A stretch of DNA of 64,000 nt, from contig VGVB01000001.1 in the NCBI GenBank assembly GCA_016882265.1, forward strand, positions 124,001-188,000, read 5' to 3'. Both the position numbers and the translations under genes were made by a program. This DNA comes from Gammaproteobacteria bacterium. Lineage in GTDB: Bacteria > Pseudomonadota > Gammaproteobacteria > Steroidobacterales > Steroidobacteraceae. The notes below the pieces were generated by a model. It had not been told where the DNA came from. It searched no databases and saw only the letters and a list, made by a program, of their open reading frames with translations. Of this stretch, positions 33,461-42,204 are shown one piece after another. Numbering within the stretch: position 1 is the first letter of the stretch; every line of letters begins with the position of its first letter.

Positions 33461-34654
33461 ATGCAGGAAGTCGCGGTAGTGGGAGTCGGGCTGCACCGGT
33501 TCGGCAAGGCCGGCGATGCGATCGTCGGCAACAAGTCGGTGACCGAGCTGTGCCGGCATGCGGTGGACATGGCGCTGCAGGACGCCGGAATCTCGTGGCG
33601 GCAGGTGCAGGCGGTCAGCGCGGCCAGCTCGCGCTTCTCCGGCGGCAAGGGCTGGGGCCTGAACGGCAACGACGTCGTCGAGGATCTCGGCTCGACCGGC
33701 GTGCCGGTGTACAACCTGTCGGCCGGCTGCGCCGCGGGCGGCAACGCCTTCAACGTCGGCTGGTCGCTGGTCGCCGGCGGTGTGTATGACGTCGTGCTGG
33801 TGGTCGGCGGTGAAGTGATGCCGAAGGGCATGATCCAGACTGCCGGCACCGAGGAAGTCACCGATCCGGAGTTCCTGCGCCAGCGCTGCGTCGGTATCCC
33901 GGGGCCGGCCTTCTGGTCGATGCTCGCGCGCCGGCGCATGCACGAGTTCGGCACGACCGAGGAGCAGATGGCGACGGTCACAGTCAAGGCCCGCCGCTGC
34001 TCGGTCGGCAATCCGTTCGCGCGTTTCCAGCAGGCGATCACGCTCGGCGACGTGCTGAACTCGCCGTATGTCAGCAACCCGCTGCGCCTGTTCGAGATCT
34101 GTCCGGTGTCGAACGGCGCCGCCGCGGCGATCCTGTGTTCGCCGCAGAAGGCGCGGCAGTTCACCGGCAAGCCGGTGTGGGTCGCAGCGAGCGCGGTCGC
34201 AACGCTCGGCTTCGACGATTCGCTGCCGCGCAATCTCGCCGGCCCGGTACCCACGGGCCCGAGCTACCACACCGAGGTCATGGGCGCGGTGCGCAAGGCC
34301 TTCGAGCGTGCCGGCATCGGCCCGCGCGAGCTGTCGTTCACCGAGCTGCAGGACAACACCTGCTACTACGAGCTGGCCTATCCGGAGGAGTGGGGCCTGT
34401 GCGAGCCGGGCGAAGCCGAACACCTCGTCGAGGCCGGCGAGACTGCGCCGACCGGGCGCATGCCGATCAACCCGTCGGGCGGCTTCGTCTCCTTCGGCGA
34501 GGCGACCACCGCGATGGGCGTGTTCCAGATCGCCGAGGTCACCTGGCAGTTGCGCGGCCAGTCCGGCGCGCGCCAGGTGCCGGACGCCAGCGTGGCGCTG
34601 GCGCAGACCAACGGCCTCGGCGGCAATGCGACGGCGGCGATATTGAAGCGCTAG
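33461..34654 (+). CDS. Thiolase-like (SCP2/lipid-transfer type) protein
   Basis: This 397-residue thiolase-fold protein has the nucleophile-region Cys90 (YNLSAGCAAGGNAF). The C-terminal catalytic His motif, normally GHP, is replaced: NPSGGFVSFGEATTAMGVFQ. True thiolysis is therefore doubtful. Together with the adjacent DUF35 protein it resembles Ltp2-type retro-aldolases that release small carbonyls from beta-hydroxyacyl-CoAs. The start follows a GGGAG ribosome-binding site. Confidence 0.8.
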   Translation: MQEVAVVGVGLHRFGKAGDAIVGNKSVTELCRHAVDMALQDAGISWRQVQAVSAASSRFSGGKGWGLNGNDVVEDLGSTGVPVYNLSAGCAAGGNAFNVGWSLVAGGVYDVVLVVGGEVMPKGMIQTAGTEEVTDPEFLRQRCVGIPGPAFWSMLARRRMHEFGTTEEQMATVTVKARRCSVGNPFARFQQAITLGDVLNSPYVSNPLRLFEICPVSNGAAAAILCSPQKARQFTGKPVWVAASAVATLGFDDSLPRNLAGPVPTGPSYHTEVMGAVRKAFERAGIGPRELSFTELQDNTCYYELAYPEEWGLCEPGEAEHLVEAGETAPTGRMPINPSGGFVSFGEATTAMGVFQIAEVTWQLRGQSGARQVPDASVALAQTNGLGGNATAAILKR

Positions 34655-34705
34655 CACGCACGACGGCCAGGCGGTAGCCTGCATGCCTCGACCGGATTCA
34701 GGTGC

Positions 34706-36697
34706 ATGAGCGCCATCGGCACGATCAGCTACGTCGTCCTCGCCCTGCTGCTGTGCGCCGCTGCCGCCATCCTCGTGCTCGGCCTGCGCGACCACTGGCG
34801 GCGCATCGCCGCCGGCCAGGCGGCGCCGGCGGCGAGCGGCGCCATTGCCGGTCTGGCCGGGCGCATCCACTGGCCGTCGTTCTTCACGCGTGGCCTGCTG
34901 TTGTCGCGCCTGTTCAAGCGGCCGGTCGCCGGCGTGGCGCACGCACTGCTGTTCTTCGGTGCGCTGATCTCGATTGCCGGGCACGCGCTCTATGCACTGA
35001 CCTTCCTCGGCGTTCCGGTGTACGAGGGCACCTTCGGCTTCGTCGTCATGGAGCTCGGGCGCGAGCTGGCTGGTCTCGCGATGCTGGCCGGCGCCGCGTT
35101 CCTGTTCGCGCGCCGGCTGTGGCCGCCGGCGCGACTGACGGTCGGCAAGGAGCGCCGCGGCTTTGCGCCGATGGAAGCGCTGCTGCTCGCGATCATCGTG
35201 CTCGGGTTCGCCGCGGAGGTCTTCCGTCTCGCCGGGCCCGGGGCGACGAGCCGCGGCGAGTTTCTCGGCCTTGCGCTCGGCGCGATGCTCGGCGATCTCC
35301 GCCCGGCGACGCTCGCCGGCGGGCAGGCGGCGCTGTGGTGGCTGCACGGTCTGCTGGGTCTCGCGTTCATCGTGCTGATTCCGCGCACGCCGATGTCGCA
35401 CATGATCCTCGGGCCCTTGAACACCGCGCTGGCGCGGCGCCGCGCCGGCATCACGCTGCCGCCGATCGACTTCGAGGCGCCGGCCGCCGACGGTGCGGAA
35501 CCGCCGCTCGGCGCCGAGAAGCTCGCCGACCTGCCGCGCAAGAATCTGCTCGACGCGGCGGCCTGCCTGTGGTGCGGCCGCTGCCACGAGGCCTGCCCGG
35601 CGGCGCAGACCGGCAAGTCGCTGTCGCCGAAGAAGATCATGCTGACCTGCGCCGAATACCTCGAGCAGGGCCGCGCCGGCGACGCGACGCTGATCGACGC
35701 GCTCGGCGCGGAGGCGATCTTCAGTTGCACGACCTGCGCGGCCTGCGTCGAGCAGTGCCCGGTGACCAACAACCCGGCCGAGACGATCCTGCACTTCCGC
35801 CGGCAGTTCGTGCTCGGCCGCTCGGAGATGCCGGAGGTCATGGCACTGGCCAACCGCAACCTCGAGGCGCGCGGCCACCCGTTCGCCGGCACTGCGGCGA
35901 ACCGCGACGACTGGCGCCGCGGTCTCGACGTGCCGATCTACGAACCCGGCCGCACCGAGTACCTGCTGTGGATCGGCTGCGCGGTGGCCTTCGAAGCACG
36001 CGCGCAGCAGGTGGCGCAGGCGATGGTGCGGATCCTGAACGCCGCGGGTGTTTCGTGGGGCATCCTCGCGGAATCCCGCTGCACCGGCGACCCGGCGAAG
36101 ATGATGGGCAACGAGCTGCTGTTCGTGGAACTCGCCCAGGCCAACATCGAGGACTTCCGCGAGCGCGGCGTGACGAAGGTCATCACGATGTGCGCGCATT
36201 GCTTCAACAGCTTCGACCGCTACTATCCGGAGCTGGGCGCGAGCTGGCAGACGATCCCGCATGGCGTGCTGATCGAGCGCCTGATCCGGGCGGGCCGGCT
36301 GGCGCCGGTGCGCGATCCAACGCGGCGGATCACTTTCCACGATCCCTGCTATCTGGCGCGGCACAACGGCATCGTGCGCGAGACGCGTGCCGTAGTCGGC
36401 GCGGTCGGCCAGCTCGTCGAAATGCCGCGGCACGGCCGGGACAGCTTCTGCTGCGGTGCCGGCGGTGGCAACTACTGGTCGCGCGAAGGCGGCACCGCGC
36501 GGATCAGCGACACGCGCCTCGACGAGGCACTCGCCACCGGTGCCGAGCAGGTCGCGACCTCCTGCCCGTTCTGCCTGCTGATGCTGACTTCGAGCGTGGC
36601 CGGCCGCGACGGCGAACGCCGTGTGTTCGACCTCGCCGAACTGGTGGTCGCCGCGCTGCCGCCGGCGGCAGCGGCCGCATCGAATCCGTCCCACTGA
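34706..36697 (+). CDS. EtfD-like membrane Fe-S ETF:quinone oxidoreductase
   Basis: This 663-residue protein has about six membrane segments in residues 1-230 (NarI-like). Two 4Fe-4S ferredoxin motifs follow (C287-x2-C290-x2-C293-x3-C297 and C341-x2-C344-x2-C347-x3-C351). Two CCG-type domains, as in heterodisulfide reductase HdrD (MCAHCFNSFDRYYPEL and HDPCYLARHNG...FCCGAGGG), come last. This architecture fits ETF:menaquinone oxidoreductases such as mycobacterial EtfD (Rv0338c), which serve acyl-CoA dehydrogenases. Its place beside etfB and etfA makes it a dedicated quinone outlet for the cluster. Confidence 0.85.
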   Translation: MSAIGTISYVVLALLLCAAAAILVLGLRDHWRRIAAGQAAPAASGAIAGLAGRIHWPSFFTRGLLLSRLFKRPVAGVAHALLFFGALISIAGHALYALTFLGVPVYEGTFGFVVMELGRELAGLAMLAGAAFLFARRLWPPARLTVGKERRGFAPMEALLLAIIVLGFAAEVFRLAGPGATSRGEFLGLALGAMLGDLRPATLAGGQAALWWLHGLLGLAFIVLIPRTPMSHMILGPLNTALARRRAGITLPPIDFEAPAADGAEPPLGAEKLADLPRKNLLDAAACLWCGRCHEACPAAQTGKSLSPKKIMLTCAEYLEQGRAGDATLIDALGAEAIFSCTTCAACVEQCPVTNNPAETILHFRRQFVLGRSEMPEVMALANRNLEARGHPFAGTAANRDDWRRGLDVPIYEPGRTEYLLWIGCAVAFEARAQQVAQAMVRILNAAGVSWGILAESRCTGDPAKMMGNELLFVELAQANIEDFRERGVTKVITMCAHCFNSFDRYYPELGASWQTIPHGVLIERLIRAGRLAPVRDPTRRITFHDPCYLARHNGIVRETRAVVGAVGQLVEMPRHGRDSFCCGAGGGNYWSREGGTARISDTRLDEALATGAEQVATSCPFCLLMLTSSVAGRDGERRVFDLAELVVAALPPAAAAASNPSH

Positions 36698-36716
36698 GCT
36701 GACCGAGGACTGAATC

Positions 36717-37496
36717 ATGGCGCTATCGCTGCCCGAAACTTTCACCTATGAAAAGCGCGGCCGCATCGCCGTGATGACCTTCAACCGCCCGCAGGCGCTC
36801 AACTCGATGACGCGCGAGATGCTGATCGGCATGGACGCGGCCTTCGACGATTTCAACGCCGACCCGGAGCTGTGGGTCGCGATCCTGACCGGTGCCGGCG
36901 AGCGCGCCTTCTGTACCGGCATGGACCTGAAGGACGCACTGCCGGCGATCGCCGCGGGCGACTCGATGGGCTACGAGGACCCGGTGCGGCGGCCGTTCGA
37001 CAAGGTCTTCAAGCCGATCATCGCGGCGGTGAACGGCATCTGCGTCGCCGGCGGCGTCGAGTTCATGCTGGGCACTGATCTCAGGATCGCCGCGGAGACC
37101 GCGAATTTCGGCCTGGCCGAAGTGCGCTGGGGCGTGATCCCGGCGGGCGGCAGCCACATCCGCCTGCCGCAGCAGATCCCGTGGGCCGTGGCGATGGAGC
37201 TGCTGCTGACCGGCGACACGATCGATGCGCGCCGGGCCTGCGAGGTCGGCCTCGTCAACCGGGTCGTGCCGCGCGAGCAGCTGATGGACGAGGCGCTGGC
37301 GCTGGCGGAGAAGATCTGCCGGAACGGGCCGCTCGCGGTGCGCACCGCAAAGGAGATCGCCGTGCGCGCGCTCAATAATGAGCCGAACTTCGTGCTGGAG
37401 AAGGCGCTCGCCGCGCGGGTGTTCCAGTCCGAGGACGCCCGCGAGGGCCCGCGCGCGTTCGCCGAGAAGCGCAAGCCGGTGTACCAGGGGCGGTGA
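36717..37496 (+). CDS. Enoyl-CoA hydratase/isomerase (crotonase family)
   Basis: This 259-residue crotonase has both catalytic glutamates: E115 in CVAGGVEFMLGTDLRIA and E135 in FGLAEVRWGVIPAGGSH. The oxyanion-hole region is ERAFCTGMDLKD (62-73). It ends in the family's typical AFAEKRKPVYQGR. It probably hydrates an enoyl-CoA made by the neighbouring dehydrogenase (37603). The start is 19 bases after the EtfD-like stop. Confidence 0.9.
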   Translation: MALSLPETFTYEKRGRIAVMTFNRPQALNSMTREMLIGMDAAFDDFNADPELWVAILTGAGERAFCTGMDLKDALPAIAAGDSMGYEDPVRRPFDKVFKPIIAAVNGICVAGGVEFMLGTDLRIAAETANFGLAEVRWGVIPAGGSHIRLPQQIPWAVAMELLLTGDTIDARRACEVGLVNRVVPREQLMDEALALAEKICRNGPLAVRTAKEIAVRALNNEPNFVLEKALAARVFQSEDAREGPRAFAEKRKPVYQGR

Positions 37497-37602
37497 CGGT
37501 GCCGGCACCGTCCGTAGTCCGATTGGACGTCGCTGGCCGCCCGGGCCGAAGATACGGTCCGGGAGCGGGCCATTGGTCCGGCCCGCCCCCGGGAGTCCGC
37601 CG

Positions 37603-38784
37603 ATGGAATTCGAGTTCTCCGAGCAGGAACGCGCCTTTCTGCGCGAGGTCGGCCAGTTTCTCCGCGACAACTACGACCCGAAGGTCATGGATGTCAGCCG
37701 CGAGAACATGGCCCAGGTCTGCGACACGCCCGAACGGCGCGGCTTCATGGGCAAGCTCGCCGCGCGCCGCTGGCTCGGCATCACCTGGCCGAAGCAATAC
37801 GGCGGCCAGGACGGCGAGGGCTTCCACGAGTTCCTGCTGAACGAGAAGCTGTCCTCGGTCGGCTCGCCGCAGATCGGCAAGGGCATCGGCATCATCGGCA
37901 AGACGCTGATCCGGGTCGGTTCGGAGAAACTGAAGCAGGAGTTCCTGCCGCAGATCCTCGCCGCGAAGATCGAGTTCGCGGTCGGCTACTCGGAGCCCAA
38001 CGCCGGCTCCGACTCGGCGGCGATGCGCCTGAAAGCCGAGCGCCAGGGCGAGGGCTGGATCCTGAACGGGCAGAAGATCTTCACCACCTCGGCGCACTTC
38101 GCCGACTGGTACTGGGTCGGCGCGCGCACCGATCCGGACAAGCCGAAGCACCACGGCATCTCGCTGTTCCTGATCCGCATGGACGATCCGGGGCTGACGA
38201 TCCAGCCGATGTACACGATGGGCGGCGAGCGCACCAACGCGGTGTTCTTCGACAACGTGTTCGTGCACGACGACTACCGCGTCGGCGAGCTGAACAAGGG
38301 CTTCCAGTACATCGCCGAGGCGCTCGACCTCGAGCGCTTCACGATGTTCACGGTGTCACCGGTGCGCGGCCGCACCGAACTGCTGTGCGACTACGTGCGC
38401 GACACGGTGCGGGACGGCCGCCCGCTGAAGGACGACCCGGTGATCCGGCAGAAGGTCGCGCAGCTCGCGACCGAGTGCGAGGTCGCGCGTCTGCTGGGCC
38501 TGCGCTTCGTCGATGCGGCGCGCGATGGGCGCAAGACGCCGACGGTCGAGGCCTCCGAGTACAAGCTGTACACGACCGAGCTGTCGCGGCGGCTCGCCGA
38601 CGCGACCATGGACATCGCCGGCCCCGGCTCGCAGCTCGCGCTCGGCACCGCGGACGCGCCGCTCAAGGGCCGCGCCGAGAGCTGCTACACCTATACGGTC
38701 ATCGACACGATCGGCGGCGGTTCCTCCGAGGTGCAGAAGAACATCATCGCCACGCGCAAGCTCGGGCTGCCGCGGAACTTCTGA
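37603..38784 (+). CDS. Acyl-CoA dehydrogenase
   Basis: This 393-residue FAD enzyme has the helical N-terminus EFEFSEQERAFLREVGQFLR. The substrate/FAD strand is FAVGYSEPNAGSDSAAMRL...GQKIFTTSAHFADWYWVGART, and the C-terminus is DTIGGGSSEVQKNIIATRKLGLPRNF. It oxidises an acyl-CoA and passes electrons to EtfAB. The TSAHFADW context and the long KPKHHG loop are seen in dehydrogenases acting on bulky ring substrates. The ATG at 37603 starts the domain; 106 bases separate it from the hydratase, where an internal promoter could lie. Confidence 0.9.
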   Translation: MEFEFSEQERAFLREVGQFLRDNYDPKVMDVSRENMAQVCDTPERRGFMGKLAARRWLGITWPKQYGGQDGEGFHEFLLNEKLSSVGSPQIGKGIGIIGKTLIRVGSEKLKQEFLPQILAAKIEFAVGYSEPNAGSDSAAMRLKAERQGEGWILNGQKIFTTSAHFADWYWVGARTDPDKPKHHGISLFLIRMDDPGLTIQPMYTMGGERTNAVFFDNVFVHDDYRVGELNKGFQYIAEALDLERFTMFTVSPVRGRTELLCDYVRDTVRDGRPLKDDPVIRQKVAQLATECEVARLLGLRFVDAARDGRKTPTVEASEYKLYTTELSRRLADATMDIAGPGSQLALGTADAPLKGRAESCYTYTVIDTIGGGSSEVQKNIIATRKLGLPRNF

Positions 38785-38792
38785 TCGCCGCC

Positions 38793-39956
38793 ATGGCGCC
38801 GCTGCTGCAGGGCTTCACCGCGCTCGACTTCGCCGCCGTCGGACCGGCGGCGCGGGCCTCGCGCATCCTTGCCGACTGGGGCATGCGCGTGATCAAGGTG
38901 ATGCCGGTCGTGGCCGCGGGCGCGGACCCGGGCGAACCGGCCTTCCATGCCTACGGCGGCGGCCGCGGCTGCGAGAAGATCCGCGTCGACCTGAAGAGCG
39001 CCGCCGGGCGTGGCGTCGTGCACCGCCTCGCACGCGCCGCGGACGTGCTGATCGAGAGCTACCGGCCCGGCGTCGCCGCGCGCCTCGGCATCGGCTGGGA
39101 GGAGCTGCACGCGCTGAACCCGCGGCTCGTGTACTGCTCGACCAGCGGTTACGGCCAGCACGGTCCGTACGCGCAGTGGGCCGGCCACGATCTCAACTAC
39201 CTCGCGGTCGGCGGCTATCTCGGCTGCAGCGGCCGCGATGCGGATGGGCGGCCGGCCATGCCCGGCGCCACGGTCGCCGACAGTGCGGGCGGCGGCATGC
39301 ACGCGGCCGCGGCGATTCTCGCGGCGCTCCTCGGCCGCACGGTGAGCGGCGGCGGGACGTATCTCGATGTCGCCGTCGCGGATGGCGTACTGAACCTGAT
39401 GTCGCTGTATCTCGACGAGTATCTCGCGACCGGCAGCGAGACCCGGCCGGGCAATGCACTGCTGACCGGCCGCTACGCCTGCTACGGCATCTACGCGACG
39501 GCGGACGGCGGTCATCTCGCCGTCGGCGCGATCGAGCCGCGCTTCTTCCGCAACCTGTGCCAGATTCTCGATCTCGAGCGCTTCGCTGATGCGCAGTACG
39601 ACGCGAACCGGCAGGACGAGCTGCGCCGCGTGCTGCAGCGGCGCTTCCTGACCCGCAACCGTGACGACTGGGTCAGTCGGCTCGCCGGCGCGGACACCTG
39701 CGTTGCACCGGTGCTGGGCATCGCCGAGGTCGCGGCCGATCCGCATCTGCGCGCGCGGCACAGCTTCATGCCGGCGCGGCATCCGCAGCACGGCGAGTTC
39801 GAACAGATGGCGCCGATTCTGGCCGGAGCCGAGCGCCAGCAGTCGGTGCACGAGCTGCCACCGGCCGGGTCCACCGACACGGCGGCCGTGCTGCGCTCGC
39901 TGGATTTCTCCGCGGACGAGGCGCGGGAGCTGTTGCAGAGCGGGAGTGTGCAATGA
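38793..39956 (+). CDS. Family III CoA-transferase, 2-methylacyl-CoA racemase-like
   Basis: This 387-residue protein has the racemase pair of residues: His132 in WAGHDLNYLAVGGYLG and Asp163 in VADSAGGGMHAAAAIL. These correspond to His126 and Asp156 of alpha-methylacyl-CoA racemase. The N-terminal LDFAAVGPAARASRILADWG is family typical, though the usual GP at the CoA site is slightly altered. Racemisation of a 2-methyl branched acyl-CoA is more likely than CoA transfer. The stop overlaps the next gene (ATGA). Confidence 0.75.
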   Translation: MAPLLQGFTALDFAAVGPAARASRILADWGMRVIKVMPVVAAGADPGEPAFHAYGGGRGCEKIRVDLKSAAGRGVVHRLARAADVLIESYRPGVAARLGIGWEELHALNPRLVYCSTSGYGQHGPYAQWAGHDLNYLAVGGYLGCSGRDADGRPAMPGATVADSAGGGMHAAAAILAALLGRTVSGGGTYLDVAVADGVLNLMSLYLDEYLATGSETRPGNALLTGRYACYGIYATADGGHLAVGAIEPRFFRNLCQILDLERFADAQYDANRQDELRRVLQRRFLTRNRDDWVSRLAGADTCVAPVLGIAEVAADPHLRARHSFMPARHPQHGEFEQMAPILAGAERQQSVHELPPAGSTDTAAVLRSLDFSADEARELLQSGSVQ

Positions 39957-40495
39957 GTGCGACGATGGCGATTCCGGACGAGCCGCTGCCGCCGGCGGTC
40001 CGCGAGCTGATCGGCAAGCCGGTGTACGAGGAACAGAGCGAGTTCCCGATCGAGATGGGCTACGTGTACAACACCTGCGCGGCGACGCAGAACGGCAATC
40101 CGCTGTTCTGGGACGCGCAGGTCGCCGGCGAAATCACCGCCGGCCCGATCGCGCCACCGTCGATGCTGTCGGTGTGGATGCGGCCGCACTACTGGACGCC
40201 GGGCGCGACCGGGGAACGCACGCCGCTGCAGACGCATTTCGACCTCAAGGCGCTGTGCCGGCTGCCGGAAGCGATCGTCACCGGCATCGAGACCGTGTTC
40301 GGCGAGCCAGTGCGGATGGGCGACGTGCTGACGATGCGGCAGATCGTCCGCTCGGTCAGCCCGCTGAAGCAGACGAAGCTCGGCATCGGGCGGTTCTGGT
40401 CCATCGACGTCGAGACCACCAACCAGCGCGGCGACTGGGTCGGCACCGAGACCTACACCTGTCTCGGCTACCGCCGCACGGAGGCGCGAGTATGA
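39953..40495 (+). CDS. MaoC-like dehydratase, N-terminal-type subunit
   Basis: This 180-residue hot-dog protein of the FAS1/MaoC N-terminal type (PIEMGYVYNTCAATQNGNPLFW, then APPSMLSVWMRPHYW) lacks the D-x4-H hydratase motif. It overlaps the next gene, which has that motif, by four bases. Split MaoC pairs form heteromeric enoyl-CoA hydratases in steroid side-chain degradation; this is the probable structural half. Confidence 0.8.
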   Translation: MSATMAIPDEPLPPAVRELIGKPVYEEQSEFPIEMGYVYNTCAATQNGNPLFWDAQVAGEITAGPIAPPSMLSVWMRPHYWTPGATGERTPLQTHFDLKALCRLPEAIVTGIETVFGEPVRMGDVLTMRQIVRSVSPLKQTKLGIGRFWSIDVETTNQRGDWVGTETYTCLGYRRTEARV

Positions 40496-40974
40496 CCGCG
40501 CCGCGCAGTCTGACCGCTCCAGAGGTGCAGGTCGGCCAGGAACTGCCGCCGCTGACGCACCACGTCACGGCGACGACGGTCGTGCTCGGCGCGCTGGCCA
40601 GCCGTGACTGGCGGCCGATGCACCATGACAAGGATTTCGCCGTCAACCGCAATGGCGTGCGCGACATCTTCATCAACACGCCGAACAACGCGGCCTGGTT
40701 CGAGCGTTTCGTCACCGACTGGAGCGGCCCGCAGGGCCGCCTCGGCCGGATGAGCTTCAAGATGAAAACTCCGGTGTTCCCGGGCGACGACATGACCTTC
40801 AGCGGCCGCGTCGCCGCCACCTCGGTGGATGCCAGCGGCTGTCACTGGGTGGATCTCGACGTTGCCGTGTCGGTGGCCGGCAAGGTGCACACTGAGGGCC
40901 GCATCCGCCTGGCGCTGCCGGCCGATCCGAACGACAACCCGTGGCGGCGCCAAGGCGCGGACTGGAAGCCGTGA
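40492..40974 (+). CDS. MaoC-like enoyl-CoA hydratase, catalytic subunit
   Basis: This 160-residue hot-dog protein contains the hydratase motif D-x4-H in LASRDWRPMHHDKDFA (around residue 38). It then has INTPNNAAWFERFVTDWSG and the usual PGDDMTFSGRVAAT strand. With the partner encoded immediately upstream it should hydrate a bulky enoyl-CoA. The start ATG overlaps the partner's stop, indicating tight coupling of the two subunits. Confidence 0.85.
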   Translation: MTAPRSLTAPEVQVGQELPPLTHHVTATTVVLGALASRDWRPMHHDKDFAVNRNGVRDIFINTPNNAAWFERFVTDWSGPQGRLGRMSFKMKTPVFPGDDMTFSGRVAATSVDASGCHWVDLDVAVSVAGKVHTEGRIRLALPADPNDNPWRRQGADWKP

Positions 40975-41014
40975 ACGCACCGCCGATTCGCACGATCATC
41001 ACGAGAGCCTGACC

Positions 41015-42169
41015 ATGGAACTGAAGTTCACCGACGAACAGCGCATGCTGCGCGAGACGACCCGCGACCTGTGCCAGTCGCACTGCGGCGCCGACGTCGT
41101 GCGGCAGATGGAGAACGACCGGCTTGGCGTGCCGGCCGAGCTGTGGGCGAACATGCGCGAGATGGGCCTGCCCGGCATCCTCGTGCCGCAGGAGCTCGGC
41201 GGACTCGGCCTCAGCCTGCTCGACTGCGCGGTGATCTTCGAGGAGCTCGGCCGCGCGCTGGCGCCGGGACCGCTGTTCGCGAGCGCCGTGCTCGGCGTGC
41301 TCGCGCTGCGCCGCGCCGGCGGCCAGGATGAATGGCTGCGGGCGCTCGGCGCCGGCGAGCGGATCATCGTGCCGGCCTGGCTGGAGCCGGACGGTGGCTA
41401 CCGTGCAGAGGGCGTGAAGCTGCGCGCGCAAGCGGCGGCCGGCGGCTGGCGTCTCGACGGCGTCAAGCGCCACGTCGTCTGCGCGGCGGCGGCCGATGCG
41501 CTGCTGGTGCTGGCGCGCAGCGGCGCCGCGGCGGAGGACATCGATCTGTTCCTGGTCGACCGGGATGCGCCGGGCGTCGCGCTCGAGCAGCAACGGACGA
41601 TGGCCACCGACACGCAGTACCGGGTCACGTTCACCGGCGTCGCGGTGCCGGAGAGCCGGCGGCTCGGTGCGCCGCGCGGCGGCTGGCGCCTGTGGCACGC
41701 GACGATGCTCGAGAGCATCATTCTCGCCGCCGCGACCGCGGCCGGCGGTGCCGAGCGCGCGCTCGAGATCACGGTGCAGTATTCCAAGGATCGCCAGCAG
41801 TTCGGCAAGCCGCTCGGCGCCTTCCAGGCGCTGGCGCACTACATGGCGGATGCCTCGCCGGTGGTCGAGGGCGCGAAAGTGCTGGTGTACGAGGCGGCCT
41901 GGGCGCACGCGACCGGCCGCGACATCGGCCGCCTGGCGCCGATGGCCAAGCTGTTCGCCTGCAAGGCCTTCCGCGACGTCACCGCGATGGCGCAGCAGGT
42001 ACACGGCGGCATCGGCTTCACGCTCGACTACGACATCCAGTTGTTCTACCGGCGGGCCAAGCATCTGCAGCTCAACTGGTGGGACTCGCGCTTTCTCGAG
42101 GAACTGGTCGCGGCGCAGGTGCTCGACCGTCCCGGCGAACGCACGATCCCCGACCCGTTCGCGGGCTGA
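41015..42169 (+). CDS. Acyl-CoA dehydrogenase (second)
   Basis: This 384-residue enzyme has an N-terminus LKFTDEQRMLRETTRDLCQS and a central domain diverged from the first enzyme. The C-terminal FAD-binding helices (YSKDRQQFGKPLGAFQALAH, then MAQQVHGGIGFTLDYDIQLF) are well kept. QVHGGIGFT is the family's FAD motif. The substrate-strand motif (normally TEP.AGSD) is weak, as in the alpha/beta heteromeric dehydrogenases of steroid degradation. It could pair with the 37603 product. Confidence 0.85.
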   Translation: MELKFTDEQRMLRETTRDLCQSHCGADVVRQMENDRLGVPAELWANMREMGLPGILVPQELGGLGLSLLDCAVIFEELGRALAPGPLFASAVLGVLALRRAGGQDEWLRALGAGERIIVPAWLEPDGGYRAEGVKLRAQAAAGGWRLDGVKRHVVCAAAADALLVLARSGAAAEDIDLFLVDRDAPGVALEQQRTMATDTQYRVTFTGVAVPESRRLGAPRGGWRLWHATMLESIILAAATAAGGAERALEITVQYSKDRQQFGKPLGAFQALAHYMADASPVVEGAKVLVYEAAWAHATGRDIGRLAPMAKLFACKAFRDVTAMAQQVHGGIGFTLDYDIQLFYRRAKHLQLNWWDSRFLEELVAAQVLDRPGERTIPDPFAG

Positions 42170-42204
42170 GCGGCGGCCACCGGCAACAGCGAGGGACGGC
42201 AGAC

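Noticed and set aside
33170..36745. A 1191-codon open frame on the minus strand opposite the DUF35, thiolase-like and EtfD-like genes
   Set aside because: It is low-complexity Arg/Ala/Gly/Asp-rich sequence with no domain and no start signal, mirroring three well-supported plus-strand genes. High-GC third positions keep the opposite frame open.
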